DNA of 64,000 nt from JAUVKT01 sp964634565 (GTDB taxonomy: Bacteria > Bacteroidota > Bacteroidia > Bacteroidales > VadinHA17): the NCBI GenBank assembly GCA_964634565.1, contig CAZWLP010000006.1, forward strand, positions 6,389 to 70,388, read 5' to 3'. Of the stretch, positions 1 to 8,895 are shown in pieces. The translations under genes and the position numbers were made by a program. The notes below the pieces were generated by a model, which was not told where the DNA came from, did not search any database, and saw only the letters and a list, made by a program, of their open reading frames with translations. Numbering within the stretch: the stretch's first letter is position 1; every line of letters begins with the position of its first letter.

Positions 1-25
1 ATTACAAACCTATAATAAAAATTTG

Positions 26-98
26 AAGATTGTAAGATTATGGGATTGTAAGATTAAAAGATTAAAAGATTGTAAGATTATAAGATTATAAGATTGTA
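26..98. repeat. AAGATTnT low-complexity tandem repeat
   Basis: About ten degenerate copies of a 7-8 base word (AAGATTGT, AAGATTAT, AAGATTAA) run head to tail in the spacer upstream of the aminotransferase gene. The same word reappears in reverse complement at about 5890-5918. The copies have no spacers and no conserved unit length, so this is not a CRISPR array. Its role is unknown. Confidence 0.7.
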
Positions 99-123
99 TG
101 GTAATATTTCCTCTGCCCTTCCT

Positions 124-152
124 GCCCACCGATGCCTTCGGCGCAGGTGGGT
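124..152. repeat. REP-like imperfect palindrome
   Basis: CCCACC (125-130) pairs with GGTGGG (146-151). An inner stem GCC (134-136) and GGC (140-142) closes a TTC loop. No T-run follows, so it is unlikely to be an intrinsic terminator. Purine/pyrimidine-biased words such as CTCTTACCTC follow at 152-198 and resemble, in reverse complement, the spacer at 5813-5847. It looks like a short palindromic intergenic element. Confidence 0.5.
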
Positions 153-288
153 GCTCTTACCTCTTATCTCTTACCTTTATGCTCTTTTCCTGCCCTTCAA
201 CATACTCCTGAAAAGCTTTTCATTTATTGCTATAATAATTTCAACTAAACTGCTAATTTTGCTTTTATTACATAAAAAATTCTTAGAA

Positions 289-1482
289 ATGGAATATCTA
301 TCTGATCGACTAAAATCATTATCAGTATCACAGACCCTTGCTATGGCTCAGAAGAGTCGCGAGATGAAAGCAAAAGGTATTGATGTAATAAACCTTGCCA
401 TTGGTGAGCCCGATTTTCATACTCCTGATGATATAAAGGAAGCGGCAAAGAAGGCTATAGACGATAATTATACATCTTATCCTCCCGTACCGGGTTATGC
501 TGATTTGAGGGAAGCAATATCCCTTAAATTCAAGGAAGAAAACGGACTGGATTATTCACCTGAGCAAATAATAGTTTCAGGAGGTGGAAAGCATTCCCTG
601 ATTAATGTGATACTAACTATTGTGAACCCTGGTGATGAGGTTATTATTTTAGCACCCTACTGGGTAAGTTATTACGATCAGATTATCCTTGCAGAGGGAA
701 AGCCGGTAATAATTAATACAACAATTGATAATGACTTTAAGGCAACAGCAGAAGAGATTGAAGCAGCAATAACACCCAAAACCAGGGCAATACTGTTTAA
801 TTCGCCTTCTAATCCGACAGGAATGGTTTACACAAGGGATGAGATGGAGAGTATAGCACGTGTAATTGAGAAACATGAAGGTGTTTTTGTGCTTTCCGAT
901 GAGATATATGAGCATATTACTTTTAGCGGAGAGCATATAAGTATGGCTTCATTTGATTTTATCTACGACAGGGTAATAACAATAAATGGAGTATCCAAGG
1001 GATATGCAATGACAGGCTGGAGGATAGGCTATATTGGTGCTCCTCTGTGGATAGCCAGGGGCGTTAATAAGCTGCAGGGACAGTTTACTTCAGGAGTATC
1101 ATCAATATCACAGAGGGCTGCGCTGGCAGCAGTTACCTCAAAGACAGATTCAAAAGAGAAGATGAGAGATGCTTTTCTTAAAAGAAGGGATCTTGTTTGT
1201 GGTTTATTAGATGAGATAGATGGACTGAAGGTAAGAGTTCCACAGGGTGCTTTTTATGTATTCCCGGAAGTAAGCTATTTTGTAGGTAAGAGTGATGGGG
1301 AAAATGTAATAAAAGATTCTACTGATCTGGCAATGTATTTACTCGAGAAGGCTCATGTTGCTACAGTGGGTGGTGCAGGTTTCGGCTCTCCCGATTGCCT
1401 GAGGCTTTCATACGCAGCATCAGATCAGGAACTTATTGAAGCAATCAGGCGGATTAAAGAGGCACTGGCTAAGCTAAAATAG
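289..1482 (+). CDS. Aspartate aminotransferase, class I PLP-dependent
   Basis: This 397-residue fold-type I aminotransferase probably interconverts aspartate and 2-oxoglutarate with oxaloacetate and glutamate in the cytosol. Visible motifs are NSPSNPTG (171-178), SDEIY (203-207, PLP-binding Asp and Tyr) and GVSKGYAMTGWRIGY with the Schiff-base Lys at 237. The frame is open back to position 94, but that stretch translates the repeat and hairpin spacer into a non-homologous hydrophobic tail. The start at 289 (MEYLSDRL) gives the normal family length. The family also includes aromatic and prephenate aminotransferases, so substrate is inferred from general similarity only. It stands alone on the + strand, convergent with the nitroreductase. 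Confidence 0.88.
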   Translation: MEYLSDRLKSLSVSQTLAMAQKSREMKAKGIDVINLAIGEPDFHTPDDIKEAAKKAIDDNYTSYPPVPGYADLREAISLKFKEENGLDYSPEQIIVSGGGKHSLINVILTIVNPGDEVIILAPYWVSYYDQIILAEGKPVIINTTIDNDFKATAEEIEAAITPKTRAILFNSPSNPTGMVYTRDEMESIARVIEKHEGVFVLSDEIYEHITFSGEHISMASFDFIYDRVITINGVSKGYAMTGWRIGYIGAPLWIARGVNKLQGQFTSGVSSISQRAALAAVTSKTDSKEKMRDAFLKRRDLVCGLLDEIDGLKVRVPQGAFYVFPEVSYFVGKSDGENVIKDSTDLAMYLLEKAHVATVGGAGFGSPDCLRLSYAASDQELIEAIRRIKEALAKLK

Positions 1483-1557
1483 TTACAGGTTACTAGTTGC
1501 AAGATGCAAGTTACTAGTTACAAGTTGCAAGTTTAACCTGCAATCAGAAAACTGTAC
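1483..1557. repeat. Intergenic GTTACTAGTTGCAAG word repeat
   Basis: The convergent spacer between the aminotransferase and nitroreductase holds several degenerate copies of the words GTTACTAGTT, GTTGCAAG and ATGCAAG. Similar words (CTAGTAACT) run into the stop codon of the nitroreductase gene. It has no hairpin followed by a T-run and no coding content. Confidence 0.6.
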
Positions 1558-2109
1558 CTAGTAACTATTATACGAAACCACATCATCAAATGCCCTCCTG
1601 CTTTTGTTCCTGGTTGGTTTGGCAGGGTAGCCTACTGCTATTAGCAGTTCGGCTCTTTTGTTTGCAGGTATATTCAGCAGCTTTTTGACTTCTTTTTCAT
1701 TAAACCACCCCAGCATACAGCTTCCAAGCCCTTCAGCAGCGGCCTGGAGGCAAATGTTCTCGGCAGCAATACCAACATCAATAAGAGAATAATCCTTATC
1801 CTTTATGGCTCCGCCAACCTGTGCGATTGGTTTTGATTTCTCCCTTACAATAACAATAAATACAGGTACCTGATCGGTAAAGCGGTTAAACCCCAGTGCC
1901 TTGGCAGATGCTGCCTCTGATACCTTTTTTAATAACTCAGGATCGTCTACGACTATAAACTTCCATGGTTGTGAATTACAGGCCGAAGGGGCCAGTCTGC
2001 CTGCTTCAAGCATCCGTTCCAGCTTCTCTTTCTCAACCTGCTTATTGATATATGCTCTATCGCTTTGCCTGCTGCTTATTCGGGCTAGCATTTCTTCGCC
2101 ACTAATCAT
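1558..2109 (-). CDS. Nitroreductase family protein
   Basis: A 183-residue FMN-dependent NAD(P)H oxidoreductase of the nitroreductase fold. The N-terminal RQSDRAYINKQVEKEKLERML and APSACNSQPWKF segments form the usual FMN-phosphate and dimer contact region. GLGSCMLGWFNEKEVKKLL and a C-terminal AVGYPAKPTRNKSRR complete the fold. The length is typical of the small single-domain members. The native substrate (quinones, flavins, nitro compounds) cannot be read from sequence. It is the last gene of a probable pckA-plsY-nitroreductase transcription unit, with a 29-base gap to plsY. Confidence 0.85.
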   Translation of the reverse strand: MISGEEMLARISSRQSDRAYINKQVEKEKLERMLEAGRLAPSACNSQPWKFIVVDDPELLKKVSEAASAKALGFNRFTDQVPVFIVIVREKSKPIAQVGGAIKDKDYSLIDVGIAAENICLQAAAEGLGSCMLGWFNEKEVKKLLNIPANKRAELLIAVGYPAKPTRNKSRRAFDDVVSYNSY

Positions 2110-2138
2110 ATTGTTGTATTTGATAAACTTATTTAACC

Positions 2139-2777
2139 TTATTTACTGTCTTGTCCTTTCCAGAGAAACTTATTTTCCTCTCCTCTCCAAAGTTTGATAA
2201 TATTCTTTTTATGTGTCAGGATAATTGCTGCCCCGATTAGAATTGAAAATATCTTAAATATCAACGAGGGAGTATCAAATAAGAATAGAAGAAAGAGAGG
2301 AAAAGACAGTCCGGCCGACATTGAACTTACAGAAACATAGCCTGTTATAAGCAGAACAATCAGAAATACAACAAAGCACGATATTGTAATAAGCGGGCTT
2401 AGTGAAAGTAGTACACCAAAAGTAGTTGCAACTCCCTTTCCTCCTTTAAATCCGGCAAATGCAGGGAATACATGACCTGCTATTGCAATTGATCCGGTAA
2501 GTATTTGAAGATTTACCAGTTCAGCAGATCCGCTTTCAGCCAGGTTGAAAATAAAGGGGAGGCTTGCTGCCAGCCATCCCTTACCAATATCAATAATTAA
2601 TACCGGTATACCGGTGCTCCAGCCAAGTACCCTTATCGTATTTGTCGCACCTGCATTACCACTTCCGTGATCACGGATATCCAGGTTGTGGAATAGTTTT
2701 CCAGCCCATACAGCAGTGGCAATTGAGCCAAGTGCATAGGCTGCAAGGCAGGTAAGTATTAGCAGTTTAACATTCAT
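2139..2777 (-). CDS. plsY: Glycerol-3-phosphate acyltransferase PlsY
   Basis: A 212-residue integral membrane enzyme that transfers an acyl group from acyl-phosphate to glycerol-3-phosphate, the first step of phospholipid synthesis. The family motifs are present: GSIATAVWAGK near the N terminus, the GSGNAGATNTIRVLG loop, and GHVFPAFAGFKGGKGVATTFGVL in the middle. At least five hydrophobic segments are visible. The start lies 14 bases downstream of the pckA stop, so the two are probably cotranscribed. The C-terminal tail is cytoplasmic-like and basic. Confidence 0.95.
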   Translation of the reverse strand: MNVKLLILTCLAAYALGSIATAVWAGKLFHNLDIRDHGSGNAGATNTIRVLGWSTGIPVLIIDIGKGWLAASLPFIFNLAESGSAELVNLQILTGSIAIAGHVFPAFAGFKGGKGVATTFGVLLSLSPLITISCFVVFLIVLLITGYVSVSSMSAGLSFPLFLLFLFDTPSLIFKIFSILIGAAIILTHKKNIIKLWRGEENKFLWKGQDSK

Positions 2778-2791
2778 AATATTTGCTGAAA

Positions 2792-4411
2792 TTAGAGCAC
2801 AGGTCCATATTGCATCATCTCTTTTATCCGGTCATTATATGTAAACCTCTGGAAATTTTCTATAAACAGGTCAGCCAGGTTAACTGCAGCAATATGCCAT
2901 TCCTTAGGACTTGACCATGAGTTTCTCGGATCAAGAAGATTTGTATCAACCCCTTCTAGCCTGTCGGGGATTGACAATCCAAATACAGGGATATCACTGA
3001 ACGATGCCTCGTTAATTGATCCATCAAGAATGGAGTTGATAATTGTACGGGTTGGTTTAATGTCTATTCTGTTTCCTACTCCATATTTTCCTCCTACCCA
3101 TCCTGTATTTACGAGCCATGCATCAGCATTGTGTTGCTCCATCTTTCTTATCAGCTCATGGGCGTATATTGAAGGGTCAAGTAGCAGGAAGGCAGCACCA
3201 AAACAGGCTGAAAATGATGGCACCGGTTCTTTGATCCCCAGTTCTGTACCTGCAACTTTCGCAGTATATCCGCTTACAAAGTAATAGCCTGTCTGTCCCT
3301 TGCTAAGCTTTGAGACAGGAGGAAGAACACCAAAGGCATCTGCTGTTAAGAATATTACTTTCTGAGCATGGCCGGCCTTTGATACAGGCTTAACAATATT
3401 CTTAATATGGTAAATAGGGTATGAAACTCTTGTGTTTTCAGTTTTCCTGTTATCATCAAAATTTATCTTACCGTCGCGGTGTACTACAACATTCTCAAGC
3501 AGGGCATCCCTTTTAATAGCATTATATATATCCGGTTCCTTGTCTTTGCTAAGATGGATGCACTTAGCATAACAACCTCCCTCAAAATTAAAAATACCAT
3601 CGTCATCCCAGCCGTGCTCATCATCACCTATCAATGCCCTGTCCGGGTCGGTCGATAATGTTGTTTTACCGGTACCTGACAGACCAAAGAATATAGCAAC
3701 GTCACCTTTTTTCCCGACATTTGCCGAGCAATGCATAGCGGCAATACCCTGTAAGGGCAGGTAGTAGTTCATTACCGAGAATATTCCTTTTTTCATCTCA
3801 CCGCCATACCATGATCCACCAACGACAGCCATTCCCTTTGTAAGGTCGAAAAAAACAAAAGTATCTGAATGAAGGCCCATCTCTTTCCAGTCGGGGTTGT
3901 TGGTTTTAGATGCGGTAAGAAAGACAAAATCTGGTTCAAAACTTTCAAGCTCTTCCTCAGTTGGCCTGATAAACATATTTTTAACAAAGTGTGCCTGCCA
4001 GGCCACTTCCATTATAAATCTTACCCTAAGGCGGGTGGACTCATTGGCTCCGCAGTAACAGTCTACCACAAATAACCTTTTTTCAGACAATTGTCTGGCA
4101 GCGAGTTTGTGACAATGATCCCATGTTTTCTGGTCTATAGGTTTATTATCAGAAACAATAGAATTGTCAGTTTTCCACCAGACAGTATCTTTTGTCTTTT
4201 CATCCTTAACAATATATTTATCCTTTGGCGATCTTCCGGTATATATACCTGTATCAACAGCAACTGCTCCGCTTTTGGTAATGAGCCCCATCTCAAATCT
4301 TTCAAGGCCGGACCTGGTTTCTTCAATAAATAGTTTTTCATAACCGGGATTATAGATTATCTCAACTGGGTCAGAAATACCATAGCCTGCAAGAGCATCT
4401 TTAGTAATCAT
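2792..4411 (-). CDS. pckA: Phosphoenolpyruvate carboxykinase (ATP)
   Basis: A 539-residue enzyme that interconverts oxaloacetate + ATP and PEP + CO2 + ADP. In fermenting Bacteroidota it commonly runs towards oxaloacetate, feeding succinate production. The kinase-1a P-loop GLSGTGKTTLS lies at 243-253, followed by the metal-binding IGDDEHGW at 261-268. RSPKDKYIV near residue 60 is the substrate-binding region. Length and motif order match the ATP-dependent family. Read with ppdK and pyk in this window, it makes up the PEP-pyruvate-oxaloacetate node. Confidence 0.97.
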   Translation of the reverse strand: MITKDALAGYGISDPVEIIYNPGYEKLFIEETRSGLERFEMGLITKSGAVAVDTGIYTGRSPKDKYIVKDEKTKDTVWWKTDNSIVSDNKPIDQKTWDHCHKLAARQLSEKRLFVVDCYCGANESTRLRVRFIMEVAWQAHFVKNMFIRPTEEELESFEPDFVFLTASKTNNPDWKEMGLHSDTFVFFDLTKGMAVVGGSWYGGEMKKGIFSVMNYYLPLQGIAAMHCSANVGKKGDVAIFFGLSGTGKTTLSTDPDRALIGDDEHGWDDDGIFNFEGGCYAKCIHLSKDKEPDIYNAIKRDALLENVVVHRDGKINFDDNRKTENTRVSYPIYHIKNIVKPVSKAGHAQKVIFLTADAFGVLPPVSKLSKGQTGYYFVSGYTAKVAGTELGIKEPVPSFSACFGAAFLLLDPSIYAHELIRKMEQHNADAWLVNTGWVGGKYGVGNRIDIKPTRTIINSILDGSINEASFSDIPVFGLSIPDRLEGVDTNLLDPRNSWSSPKEWHIAAVNLADLFIENFQRFTYNDRIKEMMQYGPVL

Positions 4412-4462
4412 ATCGGCGGTGTTTTTAGGGTTAATAATTTATAATATTAGATGTAATTGTAT

Positions 4463-4470
4463 CAAAGGTA
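4463..4470 (-). promoter_or_regulatory. Candidate -7 element for pckA
   Basis: On the minus strand the sequence reads TACCTTTG, a match to the Bacteroidota -7 consensus TAnnTTTG. It would leave a 5' UTR of about 45 bases before the pckA ATG. No convincing TTTG -33 box was seen at the expected distance, so support is partial. Confidence 0.45.
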
Positions 4471-4601
4471 ATAAAATCAAAAATAGTTCTGAATCTAAAA
4501 AAGATGTTCCTGCCTTAATTTAACCTGATGGGATTGAATTAATGAACAAACATGCCTCTTTAAAGGTTTGTATAATAAATAATTATTATAAATATAGAAA
4601 T

Positions 4602-5195
4602 ATGAAAAAGTTAGTTTTTAGTATTATAATGCAACTGGTAATTGTATTTATGTTTTCTACTGTGCTATCCGCGCAGGATTATAATGTTAATACAGATAAA
4701 ACTGTAGTAAACTGGGAAGGCTCAAAAGTTGTTGCCGGATCTCATGAAGGAAGCATTCAGGTAAAGTCCGGAAATCTTTTATTAAAGGAAGGGCTAATTG
4801 TTTCAGGTAAGGTCCTTATTGATATGACAACTATAATTGATACCGACCTGGAGGGTGCAATGAAGGAAAAACTGGAAGGTCATCTTAAATCTGATGATTT
4901 TTTTGGTGTCGGTAAATTTCCCGAGGCAAGTCTTGAAGTGAAAGACTCTGAAAGAATTGATGCTAATAAAATAAGGGTAAATGGAATGCTTACAATAAAG
5001 GGGCATACAAATCCTGTAAGCTTTGAAAGCTCAGTAGATAAGGTTGATGATGCCATATTGTTTGAGGGTAGTATGGAGATTGACAGATCTCTGTATGATG
5101 TTCGTTTTGGTTCTGGTAAATTCTTCGATAATCTTGGAGATAAGGCTATAAATGATATCTTTACTCTTCAATTCGAGCTTCTCCTGGAGAAATAG
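4602..5195 (+). CDS. YceI family periplasmic lipid-binding-like protein
   Basis: A 197-residue exported protein of the YceI/lipocalin-like beta-barrel family. The N terminus MKKLVFSIIMQLVIVFMF ending at VLSAQ is a clear signal peptide. The mature part has family segments TVVNWEGSKVVAGSHEG, a central KSDDFFGVGKFPEASLEV and NGMLTIKGHTNPVSF, then SLYDVRFGSGKFFDNLGDKAI. Members bind isoprenoid-like ligands, but the role here is unknown. The start at 4602 is chosen because the signal peptide begins there; an upstream in-frame ATG at 4542 would put a polar extension before it. Rubrerythrin follows after 38 bases. Confidence 0.88.
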   Translation: MKKLVFSIIMQLVIVFMFSTVLSAQDYNVNTDKTVVNWEGSKVVAGSHEGSIQVKSGNLLLKEGLIVSGKVLIDMTTIIDTDLEGAMKEKLEGHLKSDDFFGVGKFPEASLEVKDSERIDANKIRVNGMLTIKGHTNPVSFESSVDKVDDAILFEGSMEIDRSLYDVRFGSGKFFDNLGDKAINDIFTLQFELLLEK

Positions 5196-5233
5196 TGGAG
5201 GAGCACTATTTTTAACCAACCTTAAGAATAATT

Positions 5234-5812
5234 ATGGATAAGAGTATTAAAGGAAGTGAAACAGAAAAGAATTTATTAAAAGCATTTGCCGGCGAATCTC
5301 AGGCTAAGAACAGGTATGAATTTGCAGCCAAGGTTGCCAAAAAAGAAGGTTATGAGCAGATATCTGCAATATTTCTTGAAACAGCAATGCAGGAGCAAAC
5401 TCATGCAAAAAGGTTTTTTAAGTTTCTTGAAGGTGGTGGAGTGGAAATAACAGCCATGTATCCTGCGGGCATTATTGGAACAACCAGTGAAAACCTGGAA
5501 CATGCTGCTGAAGGTGAACATGAGGAATGGGCTGAGTTATATCCTGAATTTGCAAGGATAGCCGAGGAAGAAGGATTTAAGGAGGTCTCTGTTGCTTTTA
5601 AAGCAATTGCCAAAGCCGAGAAAGTGCACGAAGACAGGTATCGTAAATTGCTTGAAAATCTTATGGGCAACAGGGTATTTGAAAGAGAGGACAAGGTTTT
5701 CTGGTATTGCAGGAAATGCGGATATGTTCACTTTAGTAAAAAGCCCCTGAAGAATTGTCCGGCATGTCTCCATCCTTATACTTATACTGAGATATTCTCG
5801 GAGAACTACTAA
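5234..5812 (+). CDS. rbr: Rubrerythrin
   Basis: A 192-residue non-haem iron peroxidase that detoxifies hydrogen peroxide in anaerobes. The N-terminal ferritin-like four-helix domain carries the diiron ligands in KAFAGESQAKNRYEFAAK, ETAMQEQTHAKRFF and KAEKVHEDRY (ExxH patterns). The C-terminal rubredoxin-like knuckle has CRKCGY and CPAC, the four Cys iron ligands. Length and domain order are standard. The electron donor could be the small rubredoxin encoded at 52049, which is an inference. An intrinsic terminator follows at once. Confidence 0.95.
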   Translation: MDKSIKGSETEKNLLKAFAGESQAKNRYEFAAKVAKKEGYEQISAIFLETAMQEQTHAKRFFKFLEGGGVEITAMYPAGIIGTTSENLEHAAEGEHEEWAELYPEFARIAEEEGFKEVSVAFKAIAKAEKVHEDRYRKLLENLMGNRVFEREDKVFWYCRKCGYVHFSKKPLKNCPACLHPYTYTEIFSENY

Positions 5813-5847
5813 TAGCAAAGAGGTAAGGGCGAAGTGCTAAGAGCAAA
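5813..5847. repeat. Purine-rich intergenic word repeat
   Basis: The words AGCAAAGAGGTAAGGGC and GTGCTAAGAGCAAAG lie between the rubrerythrin stop and the terminator. They resemble the reverse complement of 152-198, where CTCTTACCTC, TTATCTCTTACC and TTTATGCTCTTTTCC occur. It shows no coding content. Confidence 0.45.
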
Positions 5848-5880
5848 GAAAAAAGGCGTTGAATTTCAACGCCTTTTTCT
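5848..5880. terminator. Bidirectional intrinsic terminator, rbr/ppdK
   Basis: GGCGTTG (5855-5861) pairs with CAACGCC (5867-5873) around an AATTT loop. An A-run lies on the left and a T-run on the right, so it can act in both directions for the convergent rbr and ppdK genes. Confidence 0.85.
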
Positions 5881-5918
5881 TTTATCAGTAAAGAATCTTT
5901 AATCTTATAATCTTATAA

Positions 5919-8627
5919 TTATTTTATATTCGCCTGTGCTGCTGCCAGCCTTGCGATAGGAACCCTGAAAGGTGAACAACTGACATAGTCCATACCTACA
6001 GAGTCGCAGAATTCAACAGAACTTGGCTCACCACCATGTTCGCCGCATATTCCAACTTTAAGATTCGGATTTGCTGATCGACCTCTTTCAGTACCCATTC
6101 TTACCAGCTGTCCTACACCTTCCTGGTCGAGTACCTGGAAGGGATCGTTCTTAAGGATTCCTTTTTCGAGATAGACAGGCAGGAATTTGCCGGCGTCATC
6201 GCGCGAATATCCGAAAGCCATCTGTGTAAGGTCGTTTGTTCCGAAAGAGAAGAACTCAGCAACTTCACCAATTTTATCAGCTGTAAGTGCTGCTCTTGGT
6301 ATTTCGATCATTGTACCCACCAGGTAGTCTACTTTAATACCTTTTTCCTCAAAAACCTTATTTGCAGTATCCCTTATAATAGTTTCCTGTAGCTTGTATT
6401 CCTCAACTGTTCCAATCAGGGGAACCATTATTTCAGGTTTTGCATCAACTCCTTGAGATTTCAGGTTACATGCTGCCTCAATAATAGCTCTTGCCTGCAT
6501 CTCTGTAATTTCAGGGTAGGTGTTACCCAGTCTGCAACCACGGTGACCGAGCATAGGGTTAAATTCGTGAAGCGATTCAACTTTTGCTTTTACAGCCTCA
6601 GCAGAAATACCCATTTCGGCAGCCATCTCGGCCTGGTTTTCTTCCTCGTGAGGAACAAATTCATGGAGTGGTGGATCAAGCAAACGAATTGTTACTCCAT
6701 ATCCTGCCATTGCCTTAAGTATCCCTTCAAAGTCATCTCTCTGATAGGGTAGAAGCTTTTCAAGAGCTTTCCTGCGATCAACTTCATCATCTGCAAGTAT
6801 CATTTCTCTCATTGCCATTATTCTTTCTCCCTCGAAGAACATGTGTTCGGTACGGCAAAGTCCGATACCCTTTGCCCCAAAATTTCTTGCTATCTGTGAG
6901 TCATGAGGACTATCGGCATTAGTCCTGACATCCATCCTTGTATATTTGTCAGCAATCTCCATAATACGTCCGAAATCACCACCAAGTACCGGGTCTATTG
7001 TATCTACCTTACCCTTGTATACTTCTCCTGTACTGCCATTAAGTGATATCCAGTCTCCTTCATAAAATACCATTCCGCCGGCCTTCATTGTCCTGGCCTT
7101 ATAATCGATATAAATGCCACCGGCACCTGATACACAACATTTACCCATTCCGCGGGCCACAACTGCTGCATGAGAAGTCATTCCTCCTCTGGCAGTAAGT
7201 ATGCCCCTTGCTATATTCATTCCTTCCAGATCTTCAGGAGATGTTTCTATTCTTACAAGAAGAGATTCTTTATATTTTGATGCTTCGTCGGCAAAGAAAA
7301 CTATACGACCGGTTGCTGCTCCAGGAGAAGCTGGAAGACCTTTTGCTACAGTAGTTGCCTTCTCTAGAGCTGATTCGGCGAAAACCGGGTGCAATAATTC
7401 ATCAAGTTTATTTGGTTCCTGGCGAAGCAGGGCCGTTTTCTCATCAATCTTACCCTCATCAAGAAGGTCGATTGCAATCTTAACCATTGCTGCGCCGGTT
7501 CTTTTCCCGTTTCTTGTTTGAAGCAACCAGAGCTTACCATCCTGTATGGTAAACTCCAGATCCTGCATATCGGAATAGTGATTCTCAAGAGTCTTTTGTG
7601 TATTAAACAGTTCCTTGTAGACCTCAGGCATAACCTCCTCGAGTGATGGAAACTCTTCCCTTCGATCTTCTTCGCTTACATCTGCAAGTAGGGCCCATCT
7701 TTTCGATCCTTCAAGAGTTATCTGCTGAGGTGTACGTACCCCTGCAACAACGTCTTCGCCCTGGGCATCAATCAGGTATTCTCCGTTAAAGATATTTTCT
7801 CCGGTACCGGCATCACGTGTAAAGGCAACCCCTGTACCTGAATTTTGTCCCATATTTCCGAATACCATTGCCTGGACATTAACAGCTGTACCCCATTCTT
7901 CAGGTATATGGTTAAGCTGGCGGTAATAAATTGCCCTGTCATTCATCCAGCTATCAAATACGGCACATACTGATCCCCAAAGCTGTTCCCATGGATCGGC
8001 AGGGAAGTCTTTCCCCGTCTTATTTTTTACTGCTTTTTTGAATTTAACTACAAGATTTTTAAGATCATCAACTGTAAGCTCATTATCGTTCATAACATTT
8101 CGCTCCATCTTCATCTCTTCGATGATCTCTTCGAATGGATCAACATCTTCCTTTGATTCGGGTTTTAATCCCAGTACAACATCACCATACATCTGTACAA
8201 ATCTTCTGTATGAGTCCCATGCAAACCTTTCGTTACCTGTCTTTTTTATTAGTCCCTCTACTGAGTCATCATTCATTCCCAGGTTAAGTACTGTATCCAT
8301 CATCCCTGGCATTGATACCCTGGCTCCTGATCTGACAGAAACCAGACAGGGATTGTCCTTGCTGCCAAATTTTGTACCCATAATGGATTCAATATTCGCA
8401 ATGGCAGCTTCAACTTCATCTTTAAGTAACTCGACTACTTTCTCCTGACCATATTTATTATATTCAGTACATACCTCGGTTGTAATAGCAAATCCCGGAG
8501 GTACAGGTACCCCTATCAGGTTCATTTCACATAAATTTGCTCCCTTGCCACCCAGCAGGTTTTTCATCCCTGCATTACCTTCAGCTTTCTTATCGCCGAA
8601 AGTGTAAACTCTTTTAACCTTTGACAT
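5919..8627 (-). CDS. ppdK: Pyruvate, phosphate dikinase
   Basis: A 902-residue enzyme that interconverts pyruvate + ATP + Pi and PEP + AMP + PPi. The N-terminal ATP-grasp part includes KNLLGGKGANLCEMN and SVRSGARVSMPGMMDTVLNLG. The swivelling phosphohistidine domain has GGMTSHAAVVARGMGKCCVSG with the catalytic His. The C-terminal PEP/pyruvate TIM barrel has GIGLCRTEHMFF, FSFGTNDLTQM and the catalytic Cys in VGICGEHGGEPSS. Length equals that of typical bacterial PPDK. Together with pckA and pyk it gives PPi-linked flexibility at PEP/pyruvate. Confidence 0.97.
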   Translation of the reverse strand: MSKVKRVYTFGDKKAEGNAGMKNLLGGKGANLCEMNLIGVPVPPGFAITTEVCTEYNKYGQEKVVELLKDEVEAAIANIESIMGTKFGSKDNPCLVSVRSGARVSMPGMMDTVLNLGMNDDSVEGLIKKTGNERFAWDSYRRFVQMYGDVVLGLKPESKEDVDPFEEIIEEMKMERNVMNDNELTVDDLKNLVVKFKKAVKNKTGKDFPADPWEQLWGSVCAVFDSWMNDRAIYYRQLNHIPEEWGTAVNVQAMVFGNMGQNSGTGVAFTRDAGTGENIFNGEYLIDAQGEDVVAGVRTPQQITLEGSKRWALLADVSEEDRREEFPSLEEVMPEVYKELFNTQKTLENHYSDMQDLEFTIQDGKLWLLQTRNGKRTGAAMVKIAIDLLDEGKIDEKTALLRQEPNKLDELLHPVFAESALEKATTVAKGLPASPGAATGRIVFFADEASKYKESLLVRIETSPEDLEGMNIARGILTARGGMTSHAAVVARGMGKCCVSGAGGIYIDYKARTMKAGGMVFYEGDWISLNGSTGEVYKGKVDTIDPVLGGDFGRIMEIADKYTRMDVRTNADSPHDSQIARNFGAKGIGLCRTEHMFFEGERIMAMREMILADDEVDRRKALEKLLPYQRDDFEGILKAMAGYGVTIRLLDPPLHEFVPHEEENQAEMAAEMGISAEAVKAKVESLHEFNPMLGHRGCRLGNTYPEITEMQARAIIEAACNLKSQGVDAKPEIMVPLIGTVEEYKLQETIIRDTANKVFEEKGIKVDYLVGTMIEIPRAALTADKIGEVAEFFSFGTNDLTQMAFGYSRDDAGKFLPVYLEKGILKNDPFQVLDQEGVGQLVRMGTERGRSANPNLKVGICGEHGGEPSSVEFCDSVGMDYVSCSPFRVPIARLAAAQANIK

Positions 8628-8671
8628 AATTCTATTATTTATTCAATTTATTTTACGTTCAAAATAAGTCG

Positions 8672-8679
8672 CAAATTTA
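8672..8679 (-). promoter_or_regulatory. Candidate -7 element for ppdK
   Basis: On the minus strand this reads TAAATTTG, matching TAnnTTTG, about 45 bases upstream of the ppdK ATG. No clear -33 box was seen. Apart from this element, the 268-base spacer 8628-8895 contains nothing recognisable. Confidence 0.45.
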
Positions 8680-8895
8680 CGAAAATTATCCCAGAATATT
8701 GTAGATTTATTAATATTTTATTTAAAGGCTAAAACTCAGATAATCATATTTTTAGATATAAAAAGGTTTGGAAGAGCCAAAGTAAAATATTACACTTGAT
8801 AAAATGAGTGAACATATCTAATTATCAACATAATTTTAGATATATTTTTTGGCTGGCAAAAGTCTTTTTATCAATGTAGCAAGGTATATGCGGTT

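Noticed and set aside
26..98. Possible CRISPR array
   Set aside because: The units are 7-8 bases long, degenerate and directly adjacent, with no spacers and no cas genes nearby.
94..288. N-terminal extension of the aspartate aminotransferase frame
   Set aside because: It translates the AAGATT repeat tail, the palindrome and pyrimidine-rich words; family members begin at the residue encoded at 289.
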